A DNA stretch of 64,000 nucleotides from Novosphingobium barchaimii LL02 (GCF_001046635.1 NZ_KQ130453.1:825772-889771), one strand, 5' to 3'. Shown: positions 25,918-34,348, numbered from the stretch's first letter. Notes: generated by a model not told the origin, from the sequence alone. Translations and numbers: made by a program.

Positions 25918-26686
25918 GTCAGTCAAACCCAACGTCCTGCTGCTGGGCGGTACAACCGAGGCAAGCAGGCTTGCCCTGCTGCTGGCGGAACGCGGGATAA
26001 CCGCAATCTTCAGCTACGCGGGCCGCACCGAAAGCCCGCGACCGCAGCCCATTCCCACGCGCATCGGCGGCTTCGGCGGAGTAGCCGGGCTGGCGGCGTA
26101 CCTGCGCGAGCACCGCATAACCCACCTCGTCGACGCCACGCATCCTTTCGCGGCGATGATGAGCGCCAATGCCGTAGCCGCCGCAGGGCTGACCGGCACG
26201 GCCCTTGCCGCGCTCACCCGGCCCGGCTGGCAACCCGAGGCGGGCGATCGCTGGACGCGCGTGTCCGGGCTTGACGATGCCGTCGAGGCGCTTGCCGGGC
26301 CGCGCCGCCGCATCATGCTGGCGCTGGGCCGGATGCACGTCGATGCTTTCGCCGCGCAGCCCCAGCACCACTACCTGCTCCGCTTTGTCGACGCGCCGGA
26401 GCATCCCCCCGCGCTGCCCTACCACAGCCTGGTGGTGGACCGCGGTCCGTTCGCGGCCAGGACTGATCGCGATCTGCTGCGGGCGCACGCCATCGATCTC
26501 GTCGTGAGCAAGAACGCAGGCGGCAGCGGCGCCAGCGCCAAACTGGTCGCGGCGCGCCAGCTGGGCCTGCCGGTACTGATGATTGACCGCCCCGCCCTGC
26601 CCGACAGGCGCGAATTTCACTTTCCGCAGGACGTCCTGCACTGGCTCGGTCACGATCCCTCCCCCGGCACCGAGCGCGGCGTATAG
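25916..26686 (+). CDS. cobK: precorrin-6A reductase CobK, encoded opposite to the rest of the cob block
   Basis: This 256-aa protein starts [20 protein letters not shown], the usual CobK N-terminus, and shows HLVDATHPFAAMMSANA and LVVSKNAGGSGASAKLVAARQLGLPVLMI. It reduces precorrin-6A with NADPH. ATG 25916 has a very strong GGGAGGGGG ribosome site 5 nt upstream, which lies inside the cobL coding region. Its ATG and that of cobL overlap as CATG, and its 3' end overlaps cobJ by 37 bp. Its promoter must lie within cobL, and it is antisense to any transcript running from cobJ to cobL. Confidence 0.94.
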   Translation: MSVKPNVLLLGGTTEASRLALLLAERGITAIFSYAGRTESPRPQPIPTRIGGFGGVAGLAAYLREHRITHLVDATHPFAAMMSANAVAAAGLTGTALAALTRPGWQPEAGDRWTRVSGLDDAVEALAGPRRRIMLALGRMHVDAFAAQPQHHYLLRFVDAPEHPPALPYHSLVVDRGPFAARTDRDLLRAHAIDLVVSKNAGGSGASAKLVAARQLGLPVLMIDRPALPDRREFHFPQDVLHWLGHDPSPGTERGV

Positions 26687-27411
26687 AGGATGGGCCCCGC
26701 CGGCCGTTCGATGATCCGGGTCCGGCTCGAACCAACGATCACCATCGTGCGCATGTCGGCCATTTCCGGCCGCGCCTCGCCCAGCGAGACGATCCGCAGG
26801 GTTTCGTCGGGCGTAGTCACCGCGCGGGCGAAAAGGATCGGTCGCTCGTCCCCGCAAACCTCTCGCAGGACCGCCAGCGTGTGAGCAAACCCGTCCGGCC
26901 GCGCTTTCGAACGCGGGTTGTAGAACGCCATCGCAAAGTCCGCCTCAGCCGCCAGGCGCAAGCGTTTCTCGATCACCGGCCACGGCTTGAGATTGTCGGA
27001 CAGATTGATCGCGCAGAAATCATGGCCCAGCGGCGCACCTGCGCGGGCAGATGCCGCCAGCATCGCGGTGATGCCCGGCAGGACCTGGATGTCCAGCGCG
27101 CGCCAATGCTCCGGCCCGGCCTCCAGCGCCTCGAACACGGCGGCGGCCATGGCGAAGACCCCCGGATCGCCCGACGAGGCGACGACCACGCGCCGTCCCC
27201 GCGCCGCCAGATCGAGCGCCAGCGCGGCCCGGTCCAGTTCGACCCGGTTGTCCGACGGGTGCAGCACCAGGCCTTCGCGCGGCCTTACCCGCGCGACGTA
27301 AGGGCCATAACCGACCACATCGGTCGCCTCTGCCAGCGCTGCATCGACCTGCGGCGTCACCAGCGCCTCGTCGCCCGGACCAAGACCGGCGATGGCGATC
27401 CAGCCGCTCAT
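26650..27411 (-). CDS. cobJ: precorrin-3B C17-methyltransferase CobJ
   Basis: This 253-aa protein starts MSGWIAIAGLGPGDEALVTPQV, followed by VVGYGPYVARV, VVVASSGDPGVFAMAAAVFEAL and INLSDNLKPWPVIEKRL, all CobJ signatures. It contracts the ring and methylates C-17, giving precorrin-4. ATG 27411 overlaps the cobI stop (ATGA). The last 37 bp overlap the 3' end of the convergent cobK gene. Confidence 0.95.
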   Translation of the reverse strand: MSGWIAIAGLGPGDEALVTPQVDAALAEATDVVGYGPYVARVRPREGLVLHPSDNRVELDRAALALDLAARGRRVVVASSGDPGVFAMAAAVFEALEAGPEHWRALDIQVLPGITAMLAASARAGAPLGHDFCAINLSDNLKPWPVIEKRLRLAAEADFAMAFYNPRSKARPDGFAHTLAVLREVCGDERPILFARAVTTPDETLRIVSLGEARPEMADMRTMVIVGSSRTRIIERPAGPILYTPRSVPGEGS

Positions 27412-28145
27412 GGTCGGCGCCCCTGCCCGTGGATCAGCAGGATTGCGAAGTAGGGCGTCACGCTTTGTGCGTCGGCAAGGCGGGTTACGCTTTGGCCGGG
27501 CATGGCGGCATGTTCGACCAGCCAAGCTCCGTCCTCGCGCCCGGCAGCGGCGACGGCGCGGCGCAGCTTGGGCAGGTTGCGGCCGATCTTCATCACCACC
27601 AGCGCATCGGTATCGCGGATGCGCCGTACCAGTTCTTCCTCTGGAAGTGTCGCCATGGCCACGGTCAATACATCGTCGCCCCAGGTGATCGGCAGGCCGG
27701 TGGCGTTCCAGGCCCCGGCCATGCCGGTGATGCCGGGCACCACCTCCACCGGAGTACGCCCCGCGAGGCGGCTGTGGAGGTGCATGAAGGACCCGTAAAA
27801 GAAGGGGTCTCCCTCGCATAAGACCACAACGTCCTCGCCGTTGCCGGCGGCGGCCACCAACTGCTCGGTGCAGCGGGCATAAAAGGCCGAAAGGCAGGCG
27901 TTGTATTCCGGATGGGAAAACGGGATTTCCGTCGTTACCGGGTATTCCATGGGAATTTCGACGACATCGGGCCGCAGCATCCCTTCGGCGGTGCGCCGCG
28001 CGTGGCCAAACCGGCCCGCCTTGCGGAAATAGGCCACCTGCCGGGCACCCCGCACAAGCCGGTCGGCCCGCACGCTCATCAGGTCCATGGCGCCGGGCCC
28101 CAGCCCCACGCCGTGGATCGTGCCGATCGTTCCCGCGTCCTTCAT
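27408..28145 (-). CDS. cobI: precorrin-2 C20-methyltransferase CobI
   Basis: This 245-aa protein shows IHGVGLGPGAMDLMSVRADRL, a VEIPMEYPVT segment, VVLCEGDPFFYGSFMHLHSRL, and VVPGITGMAGAWNATGLPI, matching CobI/CbiL. It methylates C-20 of precorrin-2. ATG 28145 overlaps the cobH stop (ATGA). It lies between cobH and cobJ in the riboswitch-controlled operon. Confidence 0.95.
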   Translation of the reverse strand: MKDAGTIGTIHGVGLGPGAMDLMSVRADRLVRGARQVAYFRKAGRFGHARRTAEGMLRPDVVEIPMEYPVTTEIPFSHPEYNACLSAFYARCTEQLVAAAGNGEDVVVLCEGDPFFYGSFMHLHSRLAGRTPVEVVPGITGMAGAWNATGLPITWGDDVLTVAMATLPEEELVRRIRDTDALVVMKIGRNLPKLRRAVAAAGREDGAWLVEHAAMPGQSVTRLADAQSVTPYFAILLIHGQGRRP

Positions 28146-28771
28146 TCCGCGCGGCTCGCCAGGGCGTTGACCGCCGCCACCGTCACCGCGCTGCCGCCCA
28201 ACCGCCCCTCGACGATACAGCCGGGTACCGGCAGCGCCTGCCACAAGGCGTCCTTGGATTCTGCCGCGCCGACGAAGCCCACCGGGCAGCCGATGATGGC
28301 GGCGGGGCGGGGGCAAGTGGGGTCCTCCAGCATGTTGAGCAGGTGGAACAGGGCAGTCGGCGCGTTGCCGATGGCCACAAGCGCGCCGGAAAGATGAGGC
28401 CGCCACAGCTCCAGCGCGGCGGCGGAACGGGTATTGCCCATCGTCTGCGCCATCCGTGGAACCGCCTCGTCGCTCAAGGTGCAGATTACCCGGTTGTCTG
28501 CGGGCAGGCGAGCGCGGGTAATACCCTCGCCCACCATTCGCGCATCGCACAGAACTGGGGCACCGGCGGCCAGCGCGGCGCGCGCGGCCACGGCGAAACC
28601 GGGCGAGAAACGGATATGCCGCGCCAGTTCCACCATGCCCGCTGCATGTATCATCCGTACCGCAACGGATTCTTCCTCGGCGTCAAAGTGCGCCAGATCG
28701 GCCTCGGCGCGGATGATGGCGAACGACTGGCGGTAGATCGCCGCGCCGTCCTTTTCGTAGTCATGAGGCAT
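28142..28771 (-). CDS. cobH: precorrin-8X methylmutase CobH
   Basis: This 209-aa protein starts MPHDYEKDGAAIYRQSFAII. The catalytic His lies in MVELARHIRFSPG near residue 52, and PTALFHLLNMLEDP and IIGCPVGFVGAAESKDAL follow, both family signatures. It moves a methyl group from C-11 to C-12, yielding hydrogenobyrinate. ATG 28771 shares one base with the cobG stop (TGATG), and its 3' end overlaps cobI. Confidence 0.95.
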   Translation of the reverse strand: MPHDYEKDGAAIYRQSFAIIRAEADLAHFDAEEESVAVRMIHAAGMVELARHIRFSPGFAVAARAALAAGAPVLCDARMVGEGITRARLPADNRVICTLSDEAVPRMAQTMGNTRSAAALELWRPHLSGALVAIGNAPTALFHLLNMLEDPTCPRPAAIIGCPVGFVGAAESKDALWQALPVPGCIVEGRLGGSAVTVAAVNALASRAE

Positions 28772-29922
28772 CAGACGGCTCCGAAGTGAGCGATAAGGCT
28801 GTCGATATCCAGGCCCGCACGAAGCGGCGGGGCACCGGCACGCTGGCCAAGGGAAAGATCGTAAGCGCCGCGGCGTCCGGTCAGCACCACATCGGCCACG
28901 CCGGAATGGGCGCATCCCTTCGCGCAGCCGGAGACGTGAAGCCGGCCCACGACATGCGGCGCCAGCCTACGGGCCAGCATCCGCGTCTCGACGCTGGACT
29001 GCGGGCATTCAGGCATACCGGGGCAGGCGTCTACGCGCAGCAGCGGTTCGTTCGGGTCGAGAGAAAGACCGTCGAGCTGACCTGGCATCCCGCCTTCCGT
29101 CAGCAGGATGCGCCAGGGTGTGGTGCGTATTCCCGTGATACCCGGCGTCTGTGCCAGTTGGATAAGGGTCGGCGCTTTCAGCCGGCCGAAGGGCAGCCCA
29201 TAGGCCGTGCCTAGTTCGCGCTGACCGGGAGCGGGAGCGGCTTTCGGCTGCGCGGGCTGCACGCTTCCCCGGGCCCAGTCGGGCAGGGGTGCGGCATGTC
29301 GTCCCATGCGGCCTGCAGCAGCCCCGCCGCTCTTGGCGAACCAATGCGCGAGGTCGATCAGCGCCTCTACCTCAGCCCCATGCCCAAGCGGCACACCGAC
29401 CGCGCGGCCCTCTGCGCGTAGCAGGAGAACGCCCTCGCTGCCGCGCTCGATCCTGAAATCGCCGCTCTCTGCGCTCAGGGCAGGCTCAGCGCCGGCATCA
29501 ATGACGAAACCCACCTTGCCCGGCAGCGCGGGCAATTCACCTAGCCGGTCGTGAAGCGCGGCGGCGATGCGGTGGGTATCGTCGCCAGGCTTCCAGTCGG
29601 GCGAAACGAGGATGTTGCGGCGCCCTTCTCGACCACCATCTGCGTCGACAAGGCCAAGTGCCAGCAGGCGGTCCAGCAGGTCCGGCCACGCTGCTTCGGT
29701 CACGCCACGAATTTGCAGGTTGGCGCGGCGCGTAACGTCTAGCGAGCCTGATCCGTGGGCAACCGCCGCCTCGCCCAGACCGACAGCCTGCGCGGGTGTC
29801 AGGCGGCCAAGGCGCGGCTTTACGCGGACCAAAAGCCCGTCTCCCGCCATCATCGGGCGCCAGGCATCAGGGCACCAGCCCCTGACCTTGCCGCCGCTGC
29901 TGCCACCTTGCGGCGTGCTCAC
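28771..29922 (-). CDS. cobG: precorrin-3B synthase CobG
   Basis: This 383-aa haemoprotein of the nitrite/sulfite reductase fold carries the N-terminal RGWCPDAWRPMMAGDGLLVRV and the C-terminal [4Fe-4S]/ligand region CPGMPECPQSS with HVSGCAKGCAHSG. It is the oxygen-dependent monooxygenase that makes precorrin-3B, so this is the aerobic route. GTG 29922 is chosen because GGAGAG lies 5 nt upstream; the frame stays open to a GTG at 30039 that has no ribosome site. It is the first gene of cobG-H-I-J and lies about 185 nt behind the cobalamin riboswitch. Confidence 0.9.
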   Translation of the reverse strand: MSTPQGGSSGGKVRGWCPDAWRPMMAGDGLLVRVKPRLGRLTPAQAVGLGEAAVAHGSGSLDVTRRANLQIRGVTEAAWPDLLDRLLALGLVDADGGREGRRNILVSPDWKPGDDTHRIAAALHDRLGELPALPGKVGFVIDAGAEPALSAESGDFRIERGSEGVLLLRAEGRAVGVPLGHGAEVEALIDLAHWFAKSGGAAAGRMGRHAAPLPDWARGSVQPAQPKAAPAPGQRELGTAYGLPFGRLKAPTLIQLAQTPGITGIRTTPWRILLTEGGMPGQLDGLSLDPNEPLLRVDACPGMPECPQSSVETRMLARRLAPHVVGRLHVSGCAKGCAHSGVADVVLTGRRGAYDLSLGQRAGAPPLRAGLDIDSLIAHFGAV

Positions 29923-29957
29923 AGTCGCTCTCCACGCGCCGGGCGAGAAGGCTGGGC

Positions 29958-30074
29958 TTACCGACACCTCGGCCGCCGCGCACCACTGGGCAGGCGCAAA
30001 AGCACCCAACGCCACGCGGCCGTGCAGCCCCAGCCACACAGCTTCGTCGCCCAGACGGAGAAGTACCGTGCCAT
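29958..30074 (-). CDS. possible 38-codon leader ORF between the riboswitch and cobG
   Basis: ATG 30074 has AGGGG with a 6-nt spacer, a better ribosome site than most genes here, and the frame ends 35 nt before cobG. The product starts MARYFSVWATK and resembles nothing known to me. It may be a leader peptide, a coupling ORF or chance. A one-base shift joins it to the open frame that continues into cobG. Confidence 0.3.
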   Translation of the reverse strand: MARYFSVWATKLCGWGCTAAWRWVLLRLPSGARRPRCR

Positions 30075-30107
30075 GACCAACCCCTGGGTCAGGGCAAGAG
30101 CGACCGG

Positions 30108-30310
30108 TGCGCCGGCAGGTCTCCTGGCTCGCGGGTCAAAGCTTGATGCACGCCTTCCCAGATGGGCAAATGGGCCCTTCCAGTGGCTGCCTCCGAATGG
30201 AGGCATGTGCATCGCGCTATCCGCTCACAGTTGCAGGGACAGCCACGGAATTGGGAGCCAAGGCTCCCGCACCGCATTCCCGATTAAGCCCGTTAGGGCA
30301 CCGGCACGAT
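30108..30310 (-). promoter_or_regulatory. cobalamin (AdoCbl) riboswitch upstream of cobG
   Basis: Read on the minus strand, the B12 box AGCCAGGAGACCTGCC lies at 30129-30114 and the conserved core CTGTCCCTGCAACTGT near 30242-30227. GCCACTGG and GGGAA-type elements lie between them, and a GCCGGTGCC segment marks the 5' side near 30305. This is the standard cobalamin aptamer. High B12 should lower expression of cobG and the genes behind it. The cobG ribosome site is 180 nt downstream, leaving room for an expression platform. Confidence 0.95.
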
Positions 30311-30584
30311 CATGTCTGGCGACAGGCAAGCCTGCCGCCTCGCCACCGCCCTATCGAATTCGCCTCCCTAAGCCAATAGACGAACGGACTTTACCGGACG
30401 CCCTAAGCTGAAAACGAACGGTCGACAAACAACCGGCACCGTTTTGGCATTATCGGAATCACGGCACACCTATGCCCCGCTGTGGTTCATGGCGAACGGG
30501 AACTGGTGCACTGCAACGCTCCTCACCATCCGCATTTCCCCGATCCCGAATGCGCGTGGCTTACAATAAGTCAGATGGGTCGTG
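30311..30584. other. intergenic stretch upstream of the riboswitch and the GlsB gene
   Basis: This stretch has no convincing gene. It must contain the minus-strand promoter of the riboswitch transcript. The plus-strand side leads into the EcfG-like promoter at 30585. No repeat was noticed. Confidence 0.5.
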
Positions 30585-30610
30585 GGAACGTTGTACGGTC
30601 TAGGAGGTTT
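30585..30610 (+). promoter_or_regulatory. EcfG-like general stress promoter of the GlsB/YeaQ gene
   Basis: GGAAC at 30585-30589 is followed after 16 nt by GGTTT. This is close to the GGAAC-N16/17-GTT promoter of the alphaproteobacterial EcfG sigma factor. The start codon is 62 nt downstream. GlsB/YeaQ proteins are typical stress-regulon members, which supports the call. Confidence 0.45.
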
Positions 30611-30671
30611 ACGTGGCTTCGATGTCGTCAAGGCCAAGATGGTTTCTTACGACCGGAAAACAGGAGGATTT

Positions 30672-30929
30672 ATGGGAATTATCATGTGGCTTATAGTCGG
30701 GGGCGTCATCGGCTGGCTGGCCAGTTTGATCATGCGGACAGATGGGCAGCAGGGTATCTTCCTCAATATCATCGTCGGGATCGTCGGTTCGTTTATTGGT
30801 AGCCTGATCTTCTCTGGCGGCAGCATCAACAATGCCCCTCTGACGCTTGGCACGTTCCTCGTTTCGTTGATCGGCGCGGTCGTCCTGCTGGCGATTGTCA
30901 ATCTCGTACGCCGTGGTTCCGTACGCTAG
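30672..30929 (+). CDS. GlsB/YeaQ/YmgE family stress-response membrane protein
   Basis: This 85-aa inner-membrane protein has three hydrophobic segments. The Gly-rich first helix (IIMWLIVGGVIGWLASLIM) and LNIIVGIVGSFIGSLIF are the family hallmark. ATG 30672 follows a consensus AGGAGG with a 5-nt spacer. The family is induced by osmotic, acid or stationary-phase stress, with an unclear molecular role. The upstream EcfG-like motif fits. It stands alone, ending near a hairpin at 30957. Confidence 0.92.
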   Translation: MGIIMWLIVGGVIGWLASLIMRTDGQQGIFLNIIVGIVGSFIGSLIFSGGSINNAPLTLGTFLVSLIGAVVLLAIVNLVRRGSVR

Positions 30930-30956
30930 AACTACCTCTTGATATCTAGAGTAATA

Positions 30957-30989
30957 CCGGGGCGGCAGCTGATAAGCTGACCGCCCCGG
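30957..30989. terminator. GC-rich hairpin after the GlsB/YeaQ gene
   Basis: CCGGGGCGG pairs with CCGCCCCGG around an inner CAGCT/AGCTG stem. It lies 27 bp past the stop. No T run follows, so termination strength is uncertain. Confidence 0.5.
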
Positions 30990-31045
30990 CTCTATGCGCG
31001 GTGAGATGGTTTGCGCATCGCCGCGAAACTTTTCGATCTGAGAAT

Positions 31046-31126
31046 CTCTGAGAGCCCGTTTGAAAATGCGCAGAAGAGCGCATTTTGAATGCGGCACCAG
31101 CCCATTCTCAAACGGTCTCTAAGAGT
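31046..31126. repeat. 81-bp palindromic, MITE-like element
   Basis: The outer arms CTCTGAGAGCCCGTTTGA(A)AATG and, read from the other end, CTCTTAGAGACCGTTTGAGAATG match at about 20 of 23 positions. An inner perfect stem AAAATGCGC / GCGCATTTT lies near 31064-31086. There is no ORF. Size and long terminal inverted repeats fit a non-autonomous element mobilised by an IS, or a large intergenic palindrome. The rest of the 30930-31257 gap is unremarkable. Confidence 0.5.
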
Positions 31127-31257
31127 GCGATCACCGAAGCCTTCCGGCGCATGGGAAGTGCGCATGGGTGAGTTTCCGGTCAGTGCAGACCGTCCCCTGC
31201 GCAACGAAGCTAGTAAGCCGGCCATCCGCGTTCTGAAGGCGCTATATACTTACCGCT

Positions 31258-33366
31258 TCAGGAACCCGTCTTTGCCTTTTCATCACCTAGATCGGTCCGG
31301 GGCGTGCCCTTGGTGGTGCGCTGAGCCGCAGCCCTAGCGCCTGACAGGACAGGACCGCAGGCGGCTGACTTCGCGTCGCCCACGTCAACGAACGCAAGCA
31401 AGCCTGCCACCGGTGATGCCAACACTGCCAGCCCCAGCCCAGCTCCAGCGCGCCCCAGCAGTTCGGGGCTGATCACTTGCAGCGATGGGCTGGCAAAATG
31501 CCCGCCCAAGCGCACTGGCGACTGCCCGGACAGCAAGCTGAACTTCTTTCCATCTGCACGAAACGCCAGATCAACAGCTTCGGTAGCAAAGTTAAAGCCT
31601 CCGCGCGCGGTGACTACATTTTTGCTAGTGTCGATGAGAATCGGATCTGAGGCCGCCCTGCCACCGCGAACGGTGAAAGCGAGCAGACCGCAATTGATCT
31701 CGATCGGCTTCTTCAACTTGCCTTCGAACATCTTGTAGACGAAGGTCCCAAGGTCGAGTTCGGCCAGCTGCGCGTTCTGGGTCCACAGCGTGCCCTGCGG
31801 CATTACAAAAGCGATGCGCCCGGACGAAGTCGCAAGCGAATCGTGGAGGGTGTCGCCGCGCCCATCCAGCTTGATGCGCCCGTGAACCGATCCGGTGGTG
31901 CCCGAATCCGCAACCCCGTACCCTGCAAGCAGGCGCCCCATCGGCGTCGAACCGAGGCGGATGTCGTAACTGATGGCCGATGGACGCTGACGGGTGTCGA
32001 AAATCAGGTCGGAAGAAACATCACCCCTCGCCATCGAAAAGGTCAGTGGCGACAGCGCCAGCCGCCCGCGTTCGAGCGACAGCTTCATCGCGACGTTTGA
32101 AACCGGCACATTCTTCGACCGAATGATACCTATCTTCCAATCCAGTCCGGCATCAAAGCGTTGCATCGACGCCACCGGCAACTCCGCATCGGGCAGCACT
32201 CGTTGCGCCCCTGCGCCCGTCGCCGCTGCGGCCGCCACCGCGCCATCCGCGGCGACGATATCAGGATTGTACCCGATGAAGGGCGCTGCATCGATGATGT
32301 CCAGTCGGCGTGTCGTCAACGTAGCGTCCAGGCGTAGCCGATCCGCATTATTGACGGTAAAGCCGCCCGAAAGATCAGACTGGCCGAAGGTACCGGTCAT
32401 GCCGGTGAAGCGATACGCCTGCCCATCCTTCACCATCTGCGCCTTTAGAGCGTATCGCCGCGTTTGCGGAATAGTGACGTCGATCACCCCCAGCAGCTGC
32501 GACAGGTCTTTACCCTGGGCACCGACGCGGAGCGGCACATTTTCGAACTCGGTCAGCGCCGGGAGCGTTCCGGCGACGTCGATCACGCTGTTCACGGCCC
32601 AAGCGCGCAGTTCCAGCTTGTTCGTCCCTCCAGCGACGCTCGCATCGGGCGAAAGCAGGCGCGCGGCTACCCGGAACGGCGTATCGCGAAACCGTCCGTC
32701 GCCGTTCACTCCAACTGACTTGCCAATCCGGGTATCAGTCGAAACGATGGGATCGATCCTGAGGTTCGCCAGCAGCGGCATTTTCGGATCGACATAGCGA
32801 ATGCGCGTGCCCGCCACGCTGGCGCGGTCGATGAGCGGCAGTTCGAATGGTTTGCCTTCACCGCTGCTGCCAAAAGTCCAGGTATTGCGCTTGTGCTGCG
32901 CATCCCATTCAAGATTGGCGTTTCCATCCACCAGATCGAGCGAATAAGCGTGCTTGCGACCGAAGATCATCGAAAACGGCGCGATGCGTGCCTCGATCCG
33001 CCGCGCAGCGAAAAGAGTATCGCGGGACGCCCACTGCGGATTAGAAACGGTGAGCTTCTCTGCCACAAACTTGATGCGGAACGGTGCGAAATAAAGCTGG
33101 AAGTCTCCTCCCACGGTAATTTTGCGATCCGCCAGCGACCCTGCGACATTTTCGAATGGGTGTTTTAGAAAACGCCCTTTCGTGATGAAAAGCACCAGCC
33201 AGATCGCAAAAATCACGCCAATCAAGATCAACACTGCGTTGCGTATGATTTTCAGAATATGCCGCCGCCGCCGCACGTCTGCAGGCGTTGCTGGGCTATC
33301 CGCATCGGCAGGTGTATTTGCGTCCATCATATGCCGTAGCGCACGAAGGTAGCGTTTGGTTTCCAT
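31258..33366 (-). CDS. AsmA-family protein
   Basis: This 702-aa protein has a short cytoplasmic tail rich in Arg (DVRRRRHILK), one N-terminal membrane helix (NAVLILIGVIFAIWLVLFI, about residues 44-62) and a long periplasmic part of repeated beta strands. PFENVAGSLADRKITVGGDFQL and VSNPQWAS are typical of the AsmA N-terminal domain, and the AsmA-like C-terminal segment GRGDTLHDSLATSSGRIAFVMPQG lies near residue 510. AsmA-like proteins bridge the periplasm and take part in outer-membrane lipid homeostasis. The start may be 33366 or the ATG pair at 33330/33327. It is divergent from the L,D-transpeptidase-type genes. Confidence 0.85.
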   Translation of the reverse strand: METKRYLRALRHMMDANTPADADSPATPADVRRRRHILKIIRNAVLILIGVIFAIWLVLFITKGRFLKHPFENVAGSLADRKITVGGDFQLYFAPFRIKFVAEKLTVSNPQWASRDTLFAARRIEARIAPFSMIFGRKHAYSLDLVDGNANLEWDAQHKRNTWTFGSSGEGKPFELPLIDRASVAGTRIRYVDPKMPLLANLRIDPIVSTDTRIGKSVGVNGDGRFRDTPFRVAARLLSPDASVAGGTNKLELRAWAVNSVIDVAGTLPALTEFENVPLRVGAQGKDLSQLLGVIDVTIPQTRRYALKAQMVKDGQAYRFTGMTGTFGQSDLSGGFTVNNADRLRLDATLTTRRLDIIDAAPFIGYNPDIVAADGAVAAAAATGAGAQRVLPDAELPVASMQRFDAGLDWKIGIIRSKNVPVSNVAMKLSLERGRLALSPLTFSMARGDVSSDLIFDTRQRPSAISYDIRLGSTPMGRLLAGYGVADSGTTGSVHGRIKLDGRGDTLHDSLATSSGRIAFVMPQGTLWTQNAQLAELDLGTFVYKMFEGKLKKPIEINCGLLAFTVRGGRAASDPILIDTSKNVVTARGGFNFATEAVDLAFRADGKKFSLLSGQSPVRLGGHFASPSLQVISPELLGRAGAGLGLAVLASPVAGLLAFVDVGDAKSAACGPVLSGARAAAQRTTKGTPRTDLGDEKAKTGS

Positions 33367-33596
33367 CCAACCAACGCGCCGCTCTAGGTAACTCGCAAAT
33401 GACAGTCACGGTCGTTCACGGAAAACAAACCGGTGCTCAAATAGATATCGTCATACTCAGCCAATTATTCGGCAAGATTCACCCGGAACCGCCACCAGGC
33501 AGCTCATCGTAAAAATTGAATGAAGTGTGTAAAAGTGAACTAAGAAACCCGCTGTCAACATCTTTAAATAGACCAACATATTTCCATAATGGGGCC

Positions 33597-34289
33597 ATGG
33601 ATAAAATGTCCCTTCAAACCTCCAGACGTGCCGCCATGTTTGCCGGTGTTGCTGCGGCTGTTGGCGCCGCAGCATGTTCAACTCGCGTACCATTTATGGC
33701 GGAGTCCGCCCCGCCTATGCCTCTACCGGCCCGCCCTCCGATCGCGCCCGCCGCAATTGCTCCGGCAACCACGCGGTTTACCGTCGACCCAAAGATCCTC
33801 CAAAAGGCGCTGGCCGCGCTCGACGAGCATTCGAAGACCATCACCGCGCGCGATCGCATCGCCATTGTTGACTTTTCGGCACCGTCTTCCGAGCAGAGGC
33901 TTCACTTTCTCGATGTTGAAAGTGGCAAAGCCACTCGGCTGCTCGTTGCACACGGGTCCGGCTCGGACCCGGGCCATACCGGCTTCCTCAAAAGTTTCTC
34001 GAATGCGTTTGGATCCAATGCCTCCAGCGAAGGGGCTTTCATGACCGATACCTATTACGCCGGCAAGCACGGCCGCTCGCAACGCCTGATCGGGCTCGAC
34101 GCGACGAATAATAACGCCCTCGACCGGGCTATCGTTATACACAGCGCATGGTATGCCAATGACGAAATGGTAGCCGCTCACGGCAAGTTAGGCCGTAGCC
34201 AGGGCTGTTTCGCGGTGGGTGAGAACAGGCTGGACGACGTGTTCGGGTTTTTGGGGAAAGGTCGGCTCGTCTACGCAGTCCGCGCGTGA
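33597..34289 (+). CDS. murein L,D-transpeptidase-family protein (YkuD_2 type)
   Basis: This 230-aa exported protein has a twin-arginine-like leader with a lipobox-like Cys (TSRRAAMFAGVAAAVGAAACS). The mature part shows RIAIVDFSAPSSEQRLHFLD, HGSGSDPGHTGFLKSFSN, IVIHSAWYAN and the catalytic-type GRSQGCFAV near residue 203. This is the YkuD_2 (PF13645) layout, in which the Cys acts in peptidoglycan cross-link chemistry. It is followed 59 bp later by a second L,D-transpeptidase gene, so both probably act together on the cell wall. Confidence 0.88.
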   Translation: MDKMSLQTSRRAAMFAGVAAAVGAAACSTRVPFMAESAPPMPLPARPPIAPAAIAPATTRFTVDPKILQKALAALDEHSKTITARDRIAIVDFSAPSSEQRLHFLDVESGKATRLLVAHGSGSDPGHTGFLKSFSNAFGSNASSEGAFMTDTYYAGKHGRSQRLIGLDATNNNALDRAIVIHSAWYANDEMVAAHGKLGRSQGCFAVGENRLDDVFGFLGKGRLVYAVRA

Positions 34290-34348
34290 CGCTGTGAAAC
34301 TCTCAGCGCTGCCACCTGTTGTTGTAAGGGTCTTTTAGGGAGATCCGT

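Noticed and set aside
30113-30310. A small protein gene in the riboswitch region
   Set aside because: Short frames exist here, but the B12 box and core motifs explain the conservation, and no ribosome site fits within the aptamer.
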